Assembly: GCA_934754655.1 (NCBI GenBank)
Contig: CAKVIC010000005.1
Coordinates: forward strand, 42,767-106,766
Length of the DNA: 64,000 nucleotides
Source: an uncultured Candidatus Melainabacteria bacterium
GTDB lineage: Bacteria > Cyanobacteriota > Vampirovibrionia > Gastranaerophilales > Gastranaerophilaceae
Direction: 5' to 3'
A program made the position numbers and the translations under genes. The stretch's first letter is position 1, and the number at the start of each line of letters is the position of its first letter. This document shows, one piece after another, positions 16,567 to 24,954 of this stretch. The notes beneath the pieces were generated by a model, which had not been told where the DNA came from, did not search any database, and was given only the letters and a program-made list of their open reading frames with translations.

Positions 16567-17934
16567 ATGAAATTAGAAATAAAAGAAAAAATATTTAGAA
16601 ATTTTGTAAAATGGACGGCTAAAATATATTATAAAGTTATTTATGGCAAAAAACGAGAATTAAAATATATTCCACCGTCAGGTAAGCTTTTGGGAGTGGA
16701 AGAGTTAACAAATATGATTGATGCCTCTCTTGATATGTGGCTAACAGGTGGAAGATTTAATGATAAATTCGAAAAATCTTTAGCAAAATATTTAAATGTT
16801 AAACATTGCTTAACCGTGAATTCAGGTTCAAGTGCTAATTTACTTGCGCTTTCTGCCTTAACTTCTTACAAATTGGGTGAAAGGCAAGTAAAAAAAGGGG
16901 ATGAGGTTATTAGCGTTGCGGCAGGCTTTCCGACTACAATTAATCCTATTGTACAACTCGGTTTAACGCCTGTATTTATTGATTGTGAGGTTAGCACTTG
17001 TAATATAGATGTTTCAAAAATAGAATCAGCAATAACTCCAAAAACCAAAGTTATAATGTTAGCACACACAATGGGAAATGTTTATAATTTAGAGGTTATA
17101 AAAGATTTATGCAAAAAATATAATTTGTGGCTAATAGAAGATAATTGTGATGCATTAGGGGCAAAATATAAAGGAACATATACCGGCACAATTGGTGATA
17201 TTGGTACTTTTAGTTTCTATCCTGCGCATTTCATAACAATGGGTGAGGGTGGTGCTGTTGTTACGAACGATACTCTATTAAATAAAATTATTCGCTCATA
17301 TAGAGATTGGGGCAGAGATTGCTGGTGCGAAACCGGTCATGATAATACTTGTAATTGTAGATTTGAACAACAGTTTGGCAAATTACCTTTTGGTTATGAT
17401 CATAAATATGTATATTCGCATGTTGGATATAATATGAAAATCACTGATTGGCAGGCTGCAATTGGATGTGCTCAATTGGAAAAAGTTGAGAAGTTTATTG
17501 AAACACGAAGGAAAAATTTTGCGCATTTATACAAAAAATTATCTGATTTAACAGATTATTTAATGCTAACAGAAGTGGATAAAAACGCGGAGCCGTCTTG
17601 GTTTGGATTTTTGATTACAGTAAAAGATGATGTAGGATTTACTAAACAAGAATTAGTTGAATATTTAGAAAATAATGGGATTGGTACTCGTCAATTATTT
17701 GCAGGCAATATTCTTAGACAACCGATGTTTGTTGAAAATGATATTTTAATAAGAATAAATGATTCAGATTTGTTGCATTCTAATAATTTGACGGAAGATA
17801 ATTATAAAATGTTACCAAATACAGATTTTATTATGAATCATACTTTTTGGGTTGGAACTTTTCCGGCTTTAGGTGAAAAAGAAATTGATAAAATTTCAAA
17901 AGTTATTCATGATTTTATTAAGGAGCATAAATAA
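16567..17934 (+). CDS. rfbH: CDP-4-keto-6-deoxyglucose 3-dehydrase (RfbH/DdhC)
   Basis: RfbH removes the C3 hydroxyl of CDP-4-keto-6-deoxy-D-glucose using PMP and a [2Fe-2S] cluster, giving 3,6-dideoxy sugars. The 455-residue product shows both diagnostic traits: His221 in SFYPAHFITMGEGG replaces the PLP-anchoring Lys of ordinary aminotransferases, and a cysteine group C252, C254, C262, C264 in CWCETGHDNTCNCRF supplies the cluster ligands. A ~20-residue N-terminal extension is present compared with the usual ~437. Ninth-to-last position in the cluster is after the Ugd-like gene with a 9-bp gap and Shine-Dalgarno AGGAG. Confidence 0.94.
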   Translation: MKLEIKEKIFRNFVKWTAKIYYKVIYGKKRELKYIPPSGKLLGVEELTNMIDASLDMWLTGGRFNDKFEKSLAKYLNVKHCLTVNSGSSANLLALSALTSYKLGERQVKKGDEVISVAAGFPTTINPIVQLGLTPVFIDCEVSTCNIDVSKIESAITPKTKVIMLAHTMGNVYNLEVIKDLCKKYNLWLIEDNCDALGAKYKGTYTGTIGDIGTFSFYPAHFITMGEGGAVVTNDTLLNKIIRSYRDWGRDCWCETGHDNTCNCRFEQQFGKLPFGYDHKYVYSHVGYNMKITDWQAAIGCAQLEKVEKFIETRRKNFAHLYKKLSDLTDYLMLTEVDKNAEPSWFGFLITVKDDVGFTKQELVEYLENNGIGTRQLFAGNILRQPMFVENDILIRINDSDLLHSNNLTEDNYKMLPNTDFIMNHTFWVGTFPALGEKEIDKISKVIHDFIKEHK

Positions 17935-18789
17935 TTGGAGAAAACAATACTTATTACCGGCTCTGGGGGGTTTATCGGTCGCAATTTAAAAAAATATTTG
18001 AAGAATAAATACAAATTATTAACACCAAGAAGTTATGAATTGGATTTAACAAACTCTGTTGCTGTGCAAAATTATTTTGTAAAGAATAAAATTGATTTTA
18101 TAATTCATTGCGGAAGTGTTGGTGGAGCGCGCGGAATACAAGATAAAGAAACTACTGTTGAAGATAATTTAGCAATGGTTAAAAATTTATTGTCATCTAA
18201 AAGAGAAAATGTCAAAATGATTCTTTTTGGCTCAGGTGCAATGTATGACAAATCAAGAAGTTTACATAGAGTTAAAGAATCAGAAATTGGAAAGGTTATT
18301 CCAAAGGATTTATATGGAAAATCTAAAGTTGAAATTTTTAATCTTGTAAAAAATAAAAATGATGTTTTAATGTTAAATATTTTTGCCTGTTATGGATATG
18401 GTGAAAAGGAAAATCGTTTTCCAAGCTATGCAATTAATCAAGTTTTGAAAAATGAAGATATTATTATTAACCAAAATTGCATATTTGATTATCTCTTTGT
18501 AGAAGATATGCAAAAGATTGTTGAACATTTTATTGAACATGATTTTGTTGACAATGTAATAAATATAACACCAAATTTAAGTATAAGCTTAGAAAACATT
18601 GCAAAAATTGTACAAAAGTTTTCTGATAAAAATATACAAATCAAAATAAAAATTCCAGAATTAAATAATGAATATACCGGAGATAATTCTTTATTATTAA
18701 AAAATTATCCGGAATTGGAATTTACGGAGATAGAACACGGACTAAAAAAACTTTTTGAATACAAAAAAGAAAGAGCTAAGAATGAATAA
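17935..18789 (+). CDS. NAD-dependent epimerase/reductase (SDR) of the deoxysugar cluster
   Basis: A 284-residue extended SDR beginning TILITGSGGFIGRNLKKYL (NAD-binding) with a FGSGAMYDKS strand and the catalytic Tyr/Lys in PKDLYGKSK. It probably performs a keto-reduction or epimerisation on the CDP-linked deoxysugar made by RfbH, like abequose, paratose or tyvelose synthases, but substrate cannot be told. The start is a TTG nine bases after GGAG in the 3' end of rfbH. The next gene starts eight bases before its stop. Confidence 0.82.
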   Translation: MEKTILITGSGGFIGRNLKKYLKNKYKLLTPRSYELDLTNSVAVQNYFVKNKIDFIIHCGSVGGARGIQDKETTVEDNLAMVKNLLSSKRENVKMILFGSGAMYDKSRSLHRVKESEIGKVIPKDLYGKSKVEIFNLVKNKNDVLMLNIFACYGYGEKENRFPSYAINQVLKNEDIIINQNCIFDYLFVEDMQKIVEHFIEHDFVDNVINITPNLSISLENIAKIVQKFSDKNIQIKIKIPELNNEYTGDNSLLLKNYPELEFTEIEHGLKKLFEYKKERAKNE

Positions 18790-19594
18790 TTTAGAAAAAA
18801 AGATGGTAAATACTTTGATTGATTTAAAAGAAAATCACCATGTCTTAAGCGTTAAATGTGAATTTGAGGCAGAAGGAACTCGTTTAGAAGAAGCTTTGAG
18901 ATTAAAAGAAGTTGCAACTAAAGCTGGTCTAGATATGACAATAAAAATTGGCGGTTGCGAAGCGATTAAGGATATGTATGATGCTAGAACAATTGGAGTT
19001 AATACAATTGTTGCGCCAATGATAGAAACTGATTATGCAATGAAAAAATATGTTCTGGCAACTGAATTTGTTTTTCCAGAAGAAGAAAGACAGGATGTAA
19101 AATTTTTAATAAACTTAGAAACTATTACTGGTTATGAAAATATTGATAAAATAATTTCTTCAAAATATTTTGATAAAATTTCAGGTATTGTTCTTGGAAG
19201 GGTTGATATGACAGGTTCTTTAGAGTTAAATCGAGATGAAGTCAATTCTGATAAAATTTTTAGTCTAGCAGATGTAATGTCAAAAAAAATGAAATTGAAT
19301 AACAAAGACATGGTTATTGGTGGTGGAGTTTCAGCAGATTCGCTTTCCTTTTTCAAAAATTTAGAGTATTTATCGCGTTTTGAAACAAGAAAAATTATAT
19401 TTGACGCACAAAAGGCTTTGAACGACAAAAATGCTGATAAAGGTATTTTAAAAGCCGTAGGTTTTGAATTGATGTGGTTAAAAAATAAACGTGAATTTTA
19501 TGGAATGATTTTTCGTGAAGATGAAGCGAGGTTAACCATTTTAGAAGCTCGCTATAAAAAATTAATAGAGGAAGCTGGTGGTATTTATGCATAA
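18782..19594 (+). CDS. HpcH/HpaI-type (class II pyruvate) aldolase family protein
   Basis: A 270-residue TIM-barrel protein of the HpcH/HpaI aldolase/citrate lyase family. Support comes from GTRLEEALRLKEVA, the IKIGGCEA strand, NTIVAPMIET, INLETITGYENI (metal-ligand Glu) and GIVLGRVDMTGSL (metal-ligand Asp). Family members join or split pyruvate and aldehydes. In a sugar cluster such an enzyme could extend a sugar chain or feed a branched substituent. I start at the ATG at 18782, which overlaps the previous stop; the longer frame from 18755 lies inside that gene. Exact reaction unknown. Confidence 0.8.
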   Translation: MNNLEKKMVNTLIDLKENHHVLSVKCEFEAEGTRLEEALRLKEVATKAGLDMTIKIGGCEAIKDMYDARTIGVNTIVAPMIETDYAMKKYVLATEFVFPEEERQDVKFLINLETITGYENIDKIISSKYFDKISGIVLGRVDMTGSLELNRDEVNSDKIFSLADVMSKKMKLNNKDMVIGGGVSADSLSFFKNLEYLSRFETRKIIFDAQKALNDKNADKGILKAVGFELMWLKNKREFYGMIFREDEARLTILEARYKKLIEEAGGIYA

Positions 19595-20246
19595 AGCTTT
19601 ATTAACAGGCGCGTCAAGAGGTATCGGCAAGGCTATTAAAGAATTGTTTGAAGAATATGGTATAAAAGTGATTGCTCCTACTCGTGCGGAATTAGATTTG
19701 AATTCAAACGATTCAATAAAAAATTATATGCAAACAGTTGAAGATTTTGATATTTTGATTAATTGCGCCGGTATAAATAATTTGGCGTCAATTGACGAGA
19801 TAACAGAAAATAATCTTAAAGAAATGTTGCAAGTTGATTTAATTTCTCAAACTCTATTACTAAAGTATTCTGCAGAAATTATGAAGAAACAAAATTATGG
19901 CAGAATTGTAAATTTCGCATCAATTTGGTGTGAATTTTCAAAAGAACGTCGAATAATGTATTCTATTGCAAAAGCGGGCATTAAAGGTTTAACGACATCT
20001 GCTGCTGTTGAATTATCAAAATATAATATTCTTGTAAATGCAGTTGCTCCAGGATTTGTTAATACAGAAATGACCTCTAAAAATAATACTAAAGAGCAGA
20101 TAAAAGAACTTGCAGATTTTTTACCTATAAAACGTTTGGCAGAACCTCGAGAAATTGCAGAATTTGTCTATTTTTTGGCTAGTGAAAAAAATAGTTTTAT
20201 TACTGGTCAAACGATTTTTATCGATGGAGGTTTTTCATGTGTTTAG
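19587..20246 (+). CDS. Short-chain dehydrogenase/reductase, FabG-like
   Basis: A classical 219-residue SDR: LLTGASRGIGKAI (NADP-binding), INCAGINN, the catalytic Ser-Tyr-Lys arrangement in FASIWCEFS and MYSIAKAGIKG, and the C-terminal GQTIFIDGGF. Shine-Dalgarno GGTGG lies five bases before the ATG at 19587; an in-frame GTG at 19578 is inside that signal. It overlaps both neighbours by 8-10 bases, showing translational coupling in the sugar operon. Probably reduces or oxidises a keto group of the cluster's product. Confidence 0.88.
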   Translation: MHKALLTGASRGIGKAIKELFEEYGIKVIAPTRAELDLNSNDSIKNYMQTVEDFDILINCAGINNLASIDEITENNLKEMLQVDLISQTLLLKYSAEIMKKQNYGRIVNFASIWCEFSKERRIMYSIAKAGIKGLTTSAAVELSKYNILVNAVAPGFVNTEMTSKNNTKEQIKELADFLPIKRLAEPREIAEFVYFLASEKNSFITGQTIFIDGGFSCV

Positions 20247-21298
20247 AAAATTTAACGATAAAATCTAATATAAAAAATTATATTGTTCATTTTGAAAAAG
20301 ATAAAAGTTTTTTAGAAAAACTAATGAATAGCGAAAACACGATTTTTATAATTGATAAAAACGTTTACAATTTGCATAAATCAAATATTTTAGCGAATAT
20401 TCCACAAGATAAATTTATCTTCCTTGATATATCAGAAGAGATGAAAAATATAGAAACCGCGTGTTTTTTGTATGAAAAAATAATGCAATTTTCGCCCCGC
20501 AAAAATTTAACTATTGTATCAATTGGAGGCGGAATAACGCAAGATGTAACTGGCTTTGTTGCTTCTTCGCTTTATAGAGGCGTAAATTGGATTTTTGTTC
20601 CAACAACGCTTTTGGCTCAAGTTGACAGTTGCATAGGTGCAAAAACTTCGCTAAACTTCAAACATTATAAAAACCTTGTCGGGACTTTTTACCCACCTTC
20701 TGAAATTTTTATTTATCCTGAATTTTTAAAAACACTTAAACGTGAAGATTTTTATTCTGGCGTCGGTGAAATGGCAAAACTTCATTTGATGAATGGCGAA
20801 GATGCTACAAAAAATTTTGTTAAAGATTTATCATTGATTGATAAATTAGATGAAACAACTCTTTTAAAATATACGCAAAACTGTTTAAAAATAAAAAAAT
20901 CTTATATAGAAAATGACGAATTTGATACCGGTAAACGCAACATGCTTAATTACGGTCATTGTTTTGGGCATGCAATAGAAAGTTCAACAAATTTTGAAAT
21001 TTCACATGGACAAGCAGTTGTTTTAGGAATGATTTTAGCAAATAAAGAAGCAAAAAAACGTGGAATTTTATCAGAAAAAAATGAAGAATATATATACAAT
21101 AATGTTTTAAAGCCTATTTTAATAGTAAAAATCCCTCAAATTGATGTTTCAAAAACTATATCAGCAATGCGCCAAGATAAAAAGAATTTAGGTAAAGGTT
21201 TGGCGCTTGTTATGCTAAAAGATAATTATGAAATGATAAAAATTACTGATTTACAAGAAGATGAAGCGCGGGAATTGTTAGAAAATGTCAAAAATTAA
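20237..21298 (+). CDS. 3-dehydroquinate synthase-like sugar-phosphate cyclase
   Basis: A 353-residue member of the dehydroquinate synthase superfamily. It has SIGGGITQDVTGFVASSLYRG, PTTLLAQVDSCIGAKT, NLVGTFYPP, and the zinc ligands in GVGEMAK (Glu), YGHCFGHA (His) and ISHGQAV (His). This superfamily includes aroB and also cyclases that turn sugar phosphates into carbocycles (2-deoxy-scyllo-inosose, valiolone types). Its location deep in a nucleotide-sugar operon, coupled to an aldolase and a ThDP enzyme, argues against a housekeeping aroB role. Shine-Dalgarno GGAGG; overlaps the neighbours by 10 and 14 bases. Confidence 0.83.
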   Translation: MCLENLTIKSNIKNYIVHFEKDKSFLEKLMNSENTIFIIDKNVYNLHKSNILANIPQDKFIFLDISEEMKNIETACFLYEKIMQFSPRKNLTIVSIGGGITQDVTGFVASSLYRGVNWIFVPTTLLAQVDSCIGAKTSLNFKHYKNLVGTFYPPSEIFIYPEFLKTLKREDFYSGVGEMAKLHLMNGEDATKNFVKDLSLIDKLDETTLLKYTQNCLKIKKSYIENDEFDTGKRNMLNYGHCFGHAIESSTNFEISHGQAVVLGMILANKEAKKRGILSEKNEEYIYNNVLKPILIVKIPQIDVSKTISAMRQDKKNLGKGLALVMLKDNYEMIKITDLQEDEARELLENVKN

Positions 21299-23030
21299 AC
21301 TTTCAGACTATATTGCAAAAAGATTAAAAGAACACGATGTTAATCATTTTTTCATGGTATCAGGTGGTGGTGCTATGCATCTAAACGATAGCCTTGGAAG
21401 GGCTATTTCGTATACCTGTAATCATCATGAACAAGGGTGCGCAATTGCGGCTGAAGGTTATGCAAGAGTAAATCAAAAATTGGCAGTAGTAAATGTTACG
21501 ACAGGGCCTGGAGGATTGAATTGCTTGAACGGTGTTTTCGGTCAATGGACGGATTCTGTACCAGTTTTGTATATTTCAGGTCAAGTAAAATATACGACCT
21601 CTTTGGATTGTTGCAAAAATATTGAACTTCGTCAGCTTGGAGATCAAGAAGTCGATATTATTTCAGTAGTTAAACCTTTAACAAAATATGCAGTTACAGT
21701 ATTTGAACCAAATGAAATTAAATATCATTTAGATAAGGCTATTTATGAAGCTACAACCGGAAGATTTGGACCTGTGTGGTTGAATATACCGATGAATGTT
21801 CAAAATGCAATGATTGAGGAAAATGATTTAATTGAATTTAAACCTTCTAAAAGCAAGATTGAATATGATTTTAAATTTGAAGAAATTATTGAAAAATTAA
21901 AAAAAGCTAAAAAACCTATAATTATTGCAGGCCATGGAATAAGACTTTCAAATCAAATTGTGACTTTACAAAAAATAATTACAAAATTTAATATCCCTAC
22001 GGTTACGACTTTCAATGGAATGGATTTAATAGAAGAAGAAAACCCTTTATTTGTTGGAAGAATTGGGACTATAGGGCAACGAGCAGGAAATATTGCATTG
22101 CAAAATGCAGATTTAATATTGTCAATTGGTTCAAGAAATAATATAAGACAGGTTAGCTATAATTGGGAAAATTTTGGTAAAAATGCTTATAAAATTATGG
22201 TTGATATTGATAAATCAGAATTAATTAAACCATTAGTAAAATGGGATTTATGTATAGAAGCTGATTTAAAAGATTTTTTGCCGGAATTTTTAAAACAAGA
22301 TTATCAAAACAACAATTTTGATTGGTTGAATTATTGCCAAAATCTTAAGCATAAATATTGCTTCGAAAATGAAAAAAGTTATAAACAGGAACCTTCAAAA
22401 CCAATTAATCCATATTATTTTACAAGAATTTTAACCGAGAATTTAGAAGAGAATGATATAATCGTAATGGGAAATGGTTCTGCTTGCGTTTGTCCTTTTC
22501 AAGTTGGAAAAATAAAGAAAAATCAACGGTATATTTTAAATTCCGGCAATGCTTCTATGGGGTATGATTTACCAGCTTCTATAGGTGCATATACAGCAGG
22601 TGAAGGACGAAGAACAATTTGTTTAGCAGGGGATGGCTCTATAATGATGAATTTGCAAGAACTTGAAACAATTGCTTATAACAAGTTGCCAATAAAAATC
22701 TTTATTTTAAATAATTTTGGATATTCATCAATTAAGCAAACTCAAAAAAACTTTTTTAATGGCAATATGACAGGTTGTGACGAAAAAAGTGGAGTTGGTA
22801 TGCCAAATTGGGAAATTTTAGCAAAAGGATTTGGACTCAATTATTTAAAAATAGAATATCCTATAAACTTAAAAGAACAAATAAAAAAAGTTTTAGATAA
22901 TAACGAGAGCGTTGTTTGTGAAGTCGTGCTTGAAAAAGAATATAACTTTTGCCCCAAACTTTCTGCTCAAAAACTTGCAGATGGAACAATTGTAAGCCCA
23001 AGCTTAGAAAATATGACACCTTTTTATTAA
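21285..23030 (+). CDS. Thiamine-diphosphate-dependent enzyme, acetolactate-synthase-like
   Basis: A 581-residue three-domain ThDP enzyme. The N-terminal Pyr domain has MVSGGGAMHLNDSL and NHHEQGCAIAAEGYAR with the catalytic Glu. The C-terminal PP domain has the ThDP/Mg motif, GDGSIMMNLQELETI to FILNN. In sugar clusters with RfbF and RfbH, relatives such as YerE use ThDP to attach a two-carbon branch to a CDP-keto-deoxyhexose (yersiniose). That is a good model here, though other clusters use relatives for different C-C bonds. The start lies 14 bases inside the previous gene. Last gene of the operon. Confidence 0.82.
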   Translation: MSKIKLSDYIAKRLKEHDVNHFFMVSGGGAMHLNDSLGRAISYTCNHHEQGCAIAAEGYARVNQKLAVVNVTTGPGGLNCLNGVFGQWTDSVPVLYISGQVKYTTSLDCCKNIELRQLGDQEVDIISVVKPLTKYAVTVFEPNEIKYHLDKAIYEATTGRFGPVWLNIPMNVQNAMIEENDLIEFKPSKSKIEYDFKFEEIIEKLKKAKKPIIIAGHGIRLSNQIVTLQKIITKFNIPTVTTFNGMDLIEEENPLFVGRIGTIGQRAGNIALQNADLILSIGSRNNIRQVSYNWENFGKNAYKIMVDIDKSELIKPLVKWDLCIEADLKDFLPEFLKQDYQNNNFDWLNYCQNLKHKYCFENEKSYKQEPSKPINPYYFTRILTENLEENDIIVMGNGSACVCPFQVGKIKKNQRYILNSGNASMGYDLPASIGAYTAGEGRRTICLAGDGSIMMNLQELETIAYNKLPIKIFILNNFGYSSIKQTQKNFFNGNMTGCDEKSGVGMPNWEILAKGFGLNYLKIEYPINLKEQIKKVLDNNESVVCEVVLEKEYNFCPKLSAQKLADGTIVSPSLENMTPFY

Positions 23031-23114
23031 CTTAAATATAACTCGCAAAAATCGCACTAACATCTTCTGAAGTTCTTTTGATATACATATTTTAATATAC
23101 AAATTTCAAAAAAT

Positions 23115-23243
23115 TTACGGTAAAATTGCAAAATTTTTTATTAAGCAATTCCTATCATCACACTTAAGTGTTTTTTTACTGTAGCAAATATGAAAAACGA
23201 GTTTTTTATCCACACCGCCATAAATCGCTGTAACTGTTGTCAT
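23115..23243 (-). pseudogene. Possible decayed small gene behind an orphan promoter motif
   Basis: The minus strand encodes 42 codons from an ATG (MTTVTAIYGGVDKKL...) to a stop, and the frame is open ~30 codons further upstream without a start codon or ribosome site. It lies downstream of GGCAATTTT motif copy B. I do not recognise the product; the most economical reading is a gene remnant. The rest of the 500-bp gap 23031-23531 shows no other gene. Confidence 0.25.
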
Positions 23244-23377
23244 CACAAAAGAAAAAGTTGCTAAACGAAGTTCAGCAACATTAAATAAACACGAGGATAT
23301 TAAGAGAGAGTATAAAATGAAAATTTATTTTTGAATTATAATTTTTTAAATTTTAAAGTTTCCTTATTCCTTACACT

Positions 23378-23409
23378 TATATAAAGTATTTTTTTTAGAA
23401 AAAATTGCC
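23378..23409 (-). promoter_or_regulatory. GGCAATTTT-N15-TTTATATA promoter-like motif, copy B (orphan)
   Basis: On the minus strand GCAATTTT (23401-23408, preceded by G), 15 bases, TTTATATA (23378-23385), then AAGGAATAAGG. Very close to copy A, including ATACTTTATATA-N-GTAAGG. No intact gene follows it; only the remnant at 23115-23243. Confidence 0.55.
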
Positions 23410-23531
23410 TTTTTTAATCCATTTTGGGTTAAATTGTTACACAACTTAAAACTGTATATACAAAGGCATATTACCATATATACAGAATGCGCCAAAAGTA
23501 TATTGTCAGAATTACAAACATTTAATAATTT

Positions 23532-24791
23532 TTATTGAATATTTAAGGTGTTAATATCTTTCCAATTCATGCTTTCAGCATGGTCTTTTACTGCTTGAAC
23601 TAAATTATCCATTGAAATTGGTTCACTTTTTCCACCACTTTCCGAAAGAATTCTAGCTCTATTTAAAATGTAATTCATATCTCTAAATGAAGCGTGATGA
23701 TCTTCTTTTGAGATATATTCACATAGTTTATTTAATTTCTCATTATTTACGTCTTTTAATTCAGGTTTGACAACATCAGGAATTAAACTAGAATAATGTT
23801 CTGTAAATGCACGACTTAATTGTTTTTTGTCTGGCAATGGAACAAAAACTTTATATGCAAATCTATTAACAATAGCTTCATCAAGCATGTTTGTTAAAGC
23901 TTGTTCTTTTGCCGCTTTATTTGTTGCAGCAATAATTTGAATATTAGGAACTTCTAACAAGGAATTAAAACTTGTTTTAAACGCATTTTGGAATTTTTCT
24001 GAATTTGCAGCGTTACTACTAATATCTTTTCTAGCGATTGAATCAAATTCATCTAAAAATACAACAAACTTTTTGTCCGGTTCTGATGTCGCTTTTTTAA
24101 TAATATTGTTTGTAAAACCAATAATGTTGTTTTCTGTTTGTCCATGGTACATTCCATTAAATTTCAAAACATCCATCATTATTAATTGAGAACCTGGATA
24201 TTTAGATTCAATAAATTTTGTTAAAGCATAAACATAAGCATTTTTACCACCACCGGGTTCCCCATAAAGTAAAATTGGAGAATTTCCTTTAGCACCTTTT
24301 TTTACTAAATTTTCCCAACATTCTAACGCAATTTTTATTTCATCAGTTGTTCTAGCAAGCTCACCAGTTAAGCCCAACTGTTCTAAAGTTTTTTCATTTA
24401 CAACATCTTTATATGCTAATTCTTGCACATTTTTAGCGCCTTTATCAAAAGCCCTCATATTTTTAAGTCCAGCTAAACAACTTATAATGATAGCTAGTCC
24501 TGCACCTATAGATACAGCAGTCATAATATCTTTTTTATTTTTCTCTTTTTGAAATTCTTTACGAGGATCTTTTATCTTTTGTGGTTGAGGGTAGTTTACA
24601 ACAACAGGTTGTTGCTTTGTTGAAGAAGTTGGTTCTGCATCATTCATCATTTGCGCAACAATATCAGGTTGATTTCTTACAAATTTATCTTCGTTAGCTT
24701 TAAAGTTTATTTTTCTAACATTATTTTGATTAACTTTACTAGATTCTAATTTTATTGGTGTTTGGGTATTTATTGCGGTCACTTGGTACAT
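23532..24791 (-). CDS. Membrane-anchored AAA+ ATPase with N-terminal FKA tag
   Basis: A 419-residue protein starting at the ATG preceded by AGGAG at 24791. Residues 28-32 are INFKA, in a polar Asn/Gln leader. A hydrophobic helix (~90-110, AVSIGAGLAIIISCLAGL) should anchor it in the membrane. The C-terminal two thirds is an FtsH/katanin-like AAA+ domain: Walker A GEPGGGKNAY, Walker B FVVFLDEFDSIAR, sensor-1 IQIIAATN, arginine-finger-like DEAIVNRFAYK, and a helical lid. Walker A has Asn-Ala after Lys instead of the usual Thr/Ser, which may weaken metal binding. No protease domain is seen, so it may be an unfoldase or remodelling factor. Promoter motif C lies 32 bp upstream. Confidence 0.82.
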   Translation of the reverse strand: MYQVTAINTQTPIKLESSKVNQNNVRKINFKANEDKFVRNQPDIVAQMMNDAEPTSSTKQQPVVVNYPQPQKIKDPRKEFQKEKNKKDIMTAVSIGAGLAIIISCLAGLKNMRAFDKGAKNVQELAYKDVVNEKTLEQLGLTGELARTTDEIKIALECWENLVKKGAKGNSPILLYGEPGGGKNAYVYALTKFIESKYPGSQLIMMDVLKFNGMYHGQTENNIIGFTNNIIKKATSEPDKKFVVFLDEFDSIARKDISSNAANSEKFQNAFKTSFNSLLEVPNIQIIAATNKAAKEQALTNMLDEAIVNRFAYKVFVPLPDKKQLSRAFTEHYSSLIPDVVKPELKDVNNEKLNKLCEYISKEDHHASFRDMNYILNRARILSESGGKSEPISMDNLVQAVKDHAESMNWKDINTLNIQ

Positions 24792-24822
24792 AGACACTCC
24801 TAACTTTTTCTACACGTATATA

Positions 24823-24853
24823 CTATATAAAACAAAAAATTGAAAAAAATTGC
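24823..24853 (-). promoter_or_regulatory. GCAATTTT-N15-TTATATAG promoter-like motif, copy C
   Basis: On the minus strand GCAATTTT (24846-24853), 15 bases, TTATATAG (24823-24830), 32 bp before the AAA+ ATPase start. It is back to back with the sigma-28 promoter at 24893, so the two divergent genes are probably under different sigma factors or activators. Confidence 0.6.
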
Positions 24854-24892
24854 GTTTTATGTAAAGAATTGTAACGATTATAACAAAAAGTC

Positions 24893-24919
24893 TAAAGTTT
24901 TTTGAAAAAATGCCGATAA
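24893..24919 (+). promoter_or_regulatory. Sigma-28 (FliA) type promoter
   Basis: TAAAGTTT-N11-GCCGATAA, a perfect match to the sigma-28 consensus, 35 bp before the next gene. A TTGTAAC lies upstream with 16 bases to CTAAAG; the same arrangement precedes the sigma-28 promoter at 45680. Confidence 0.92.
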
Positions 24920-24954
24920 CTATAATATAAAAGGGAACATAAAGGAAGCTAAAA

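Noticed and set aside
20237..21298. Annotation as the housekeeping aroB
   Set aside because: Zinc and fold motifs fit the superfamily, but overlap coupling inside a sugar operon and absence of other shikimate genes favour a specialised cyclase; kept open as a check.
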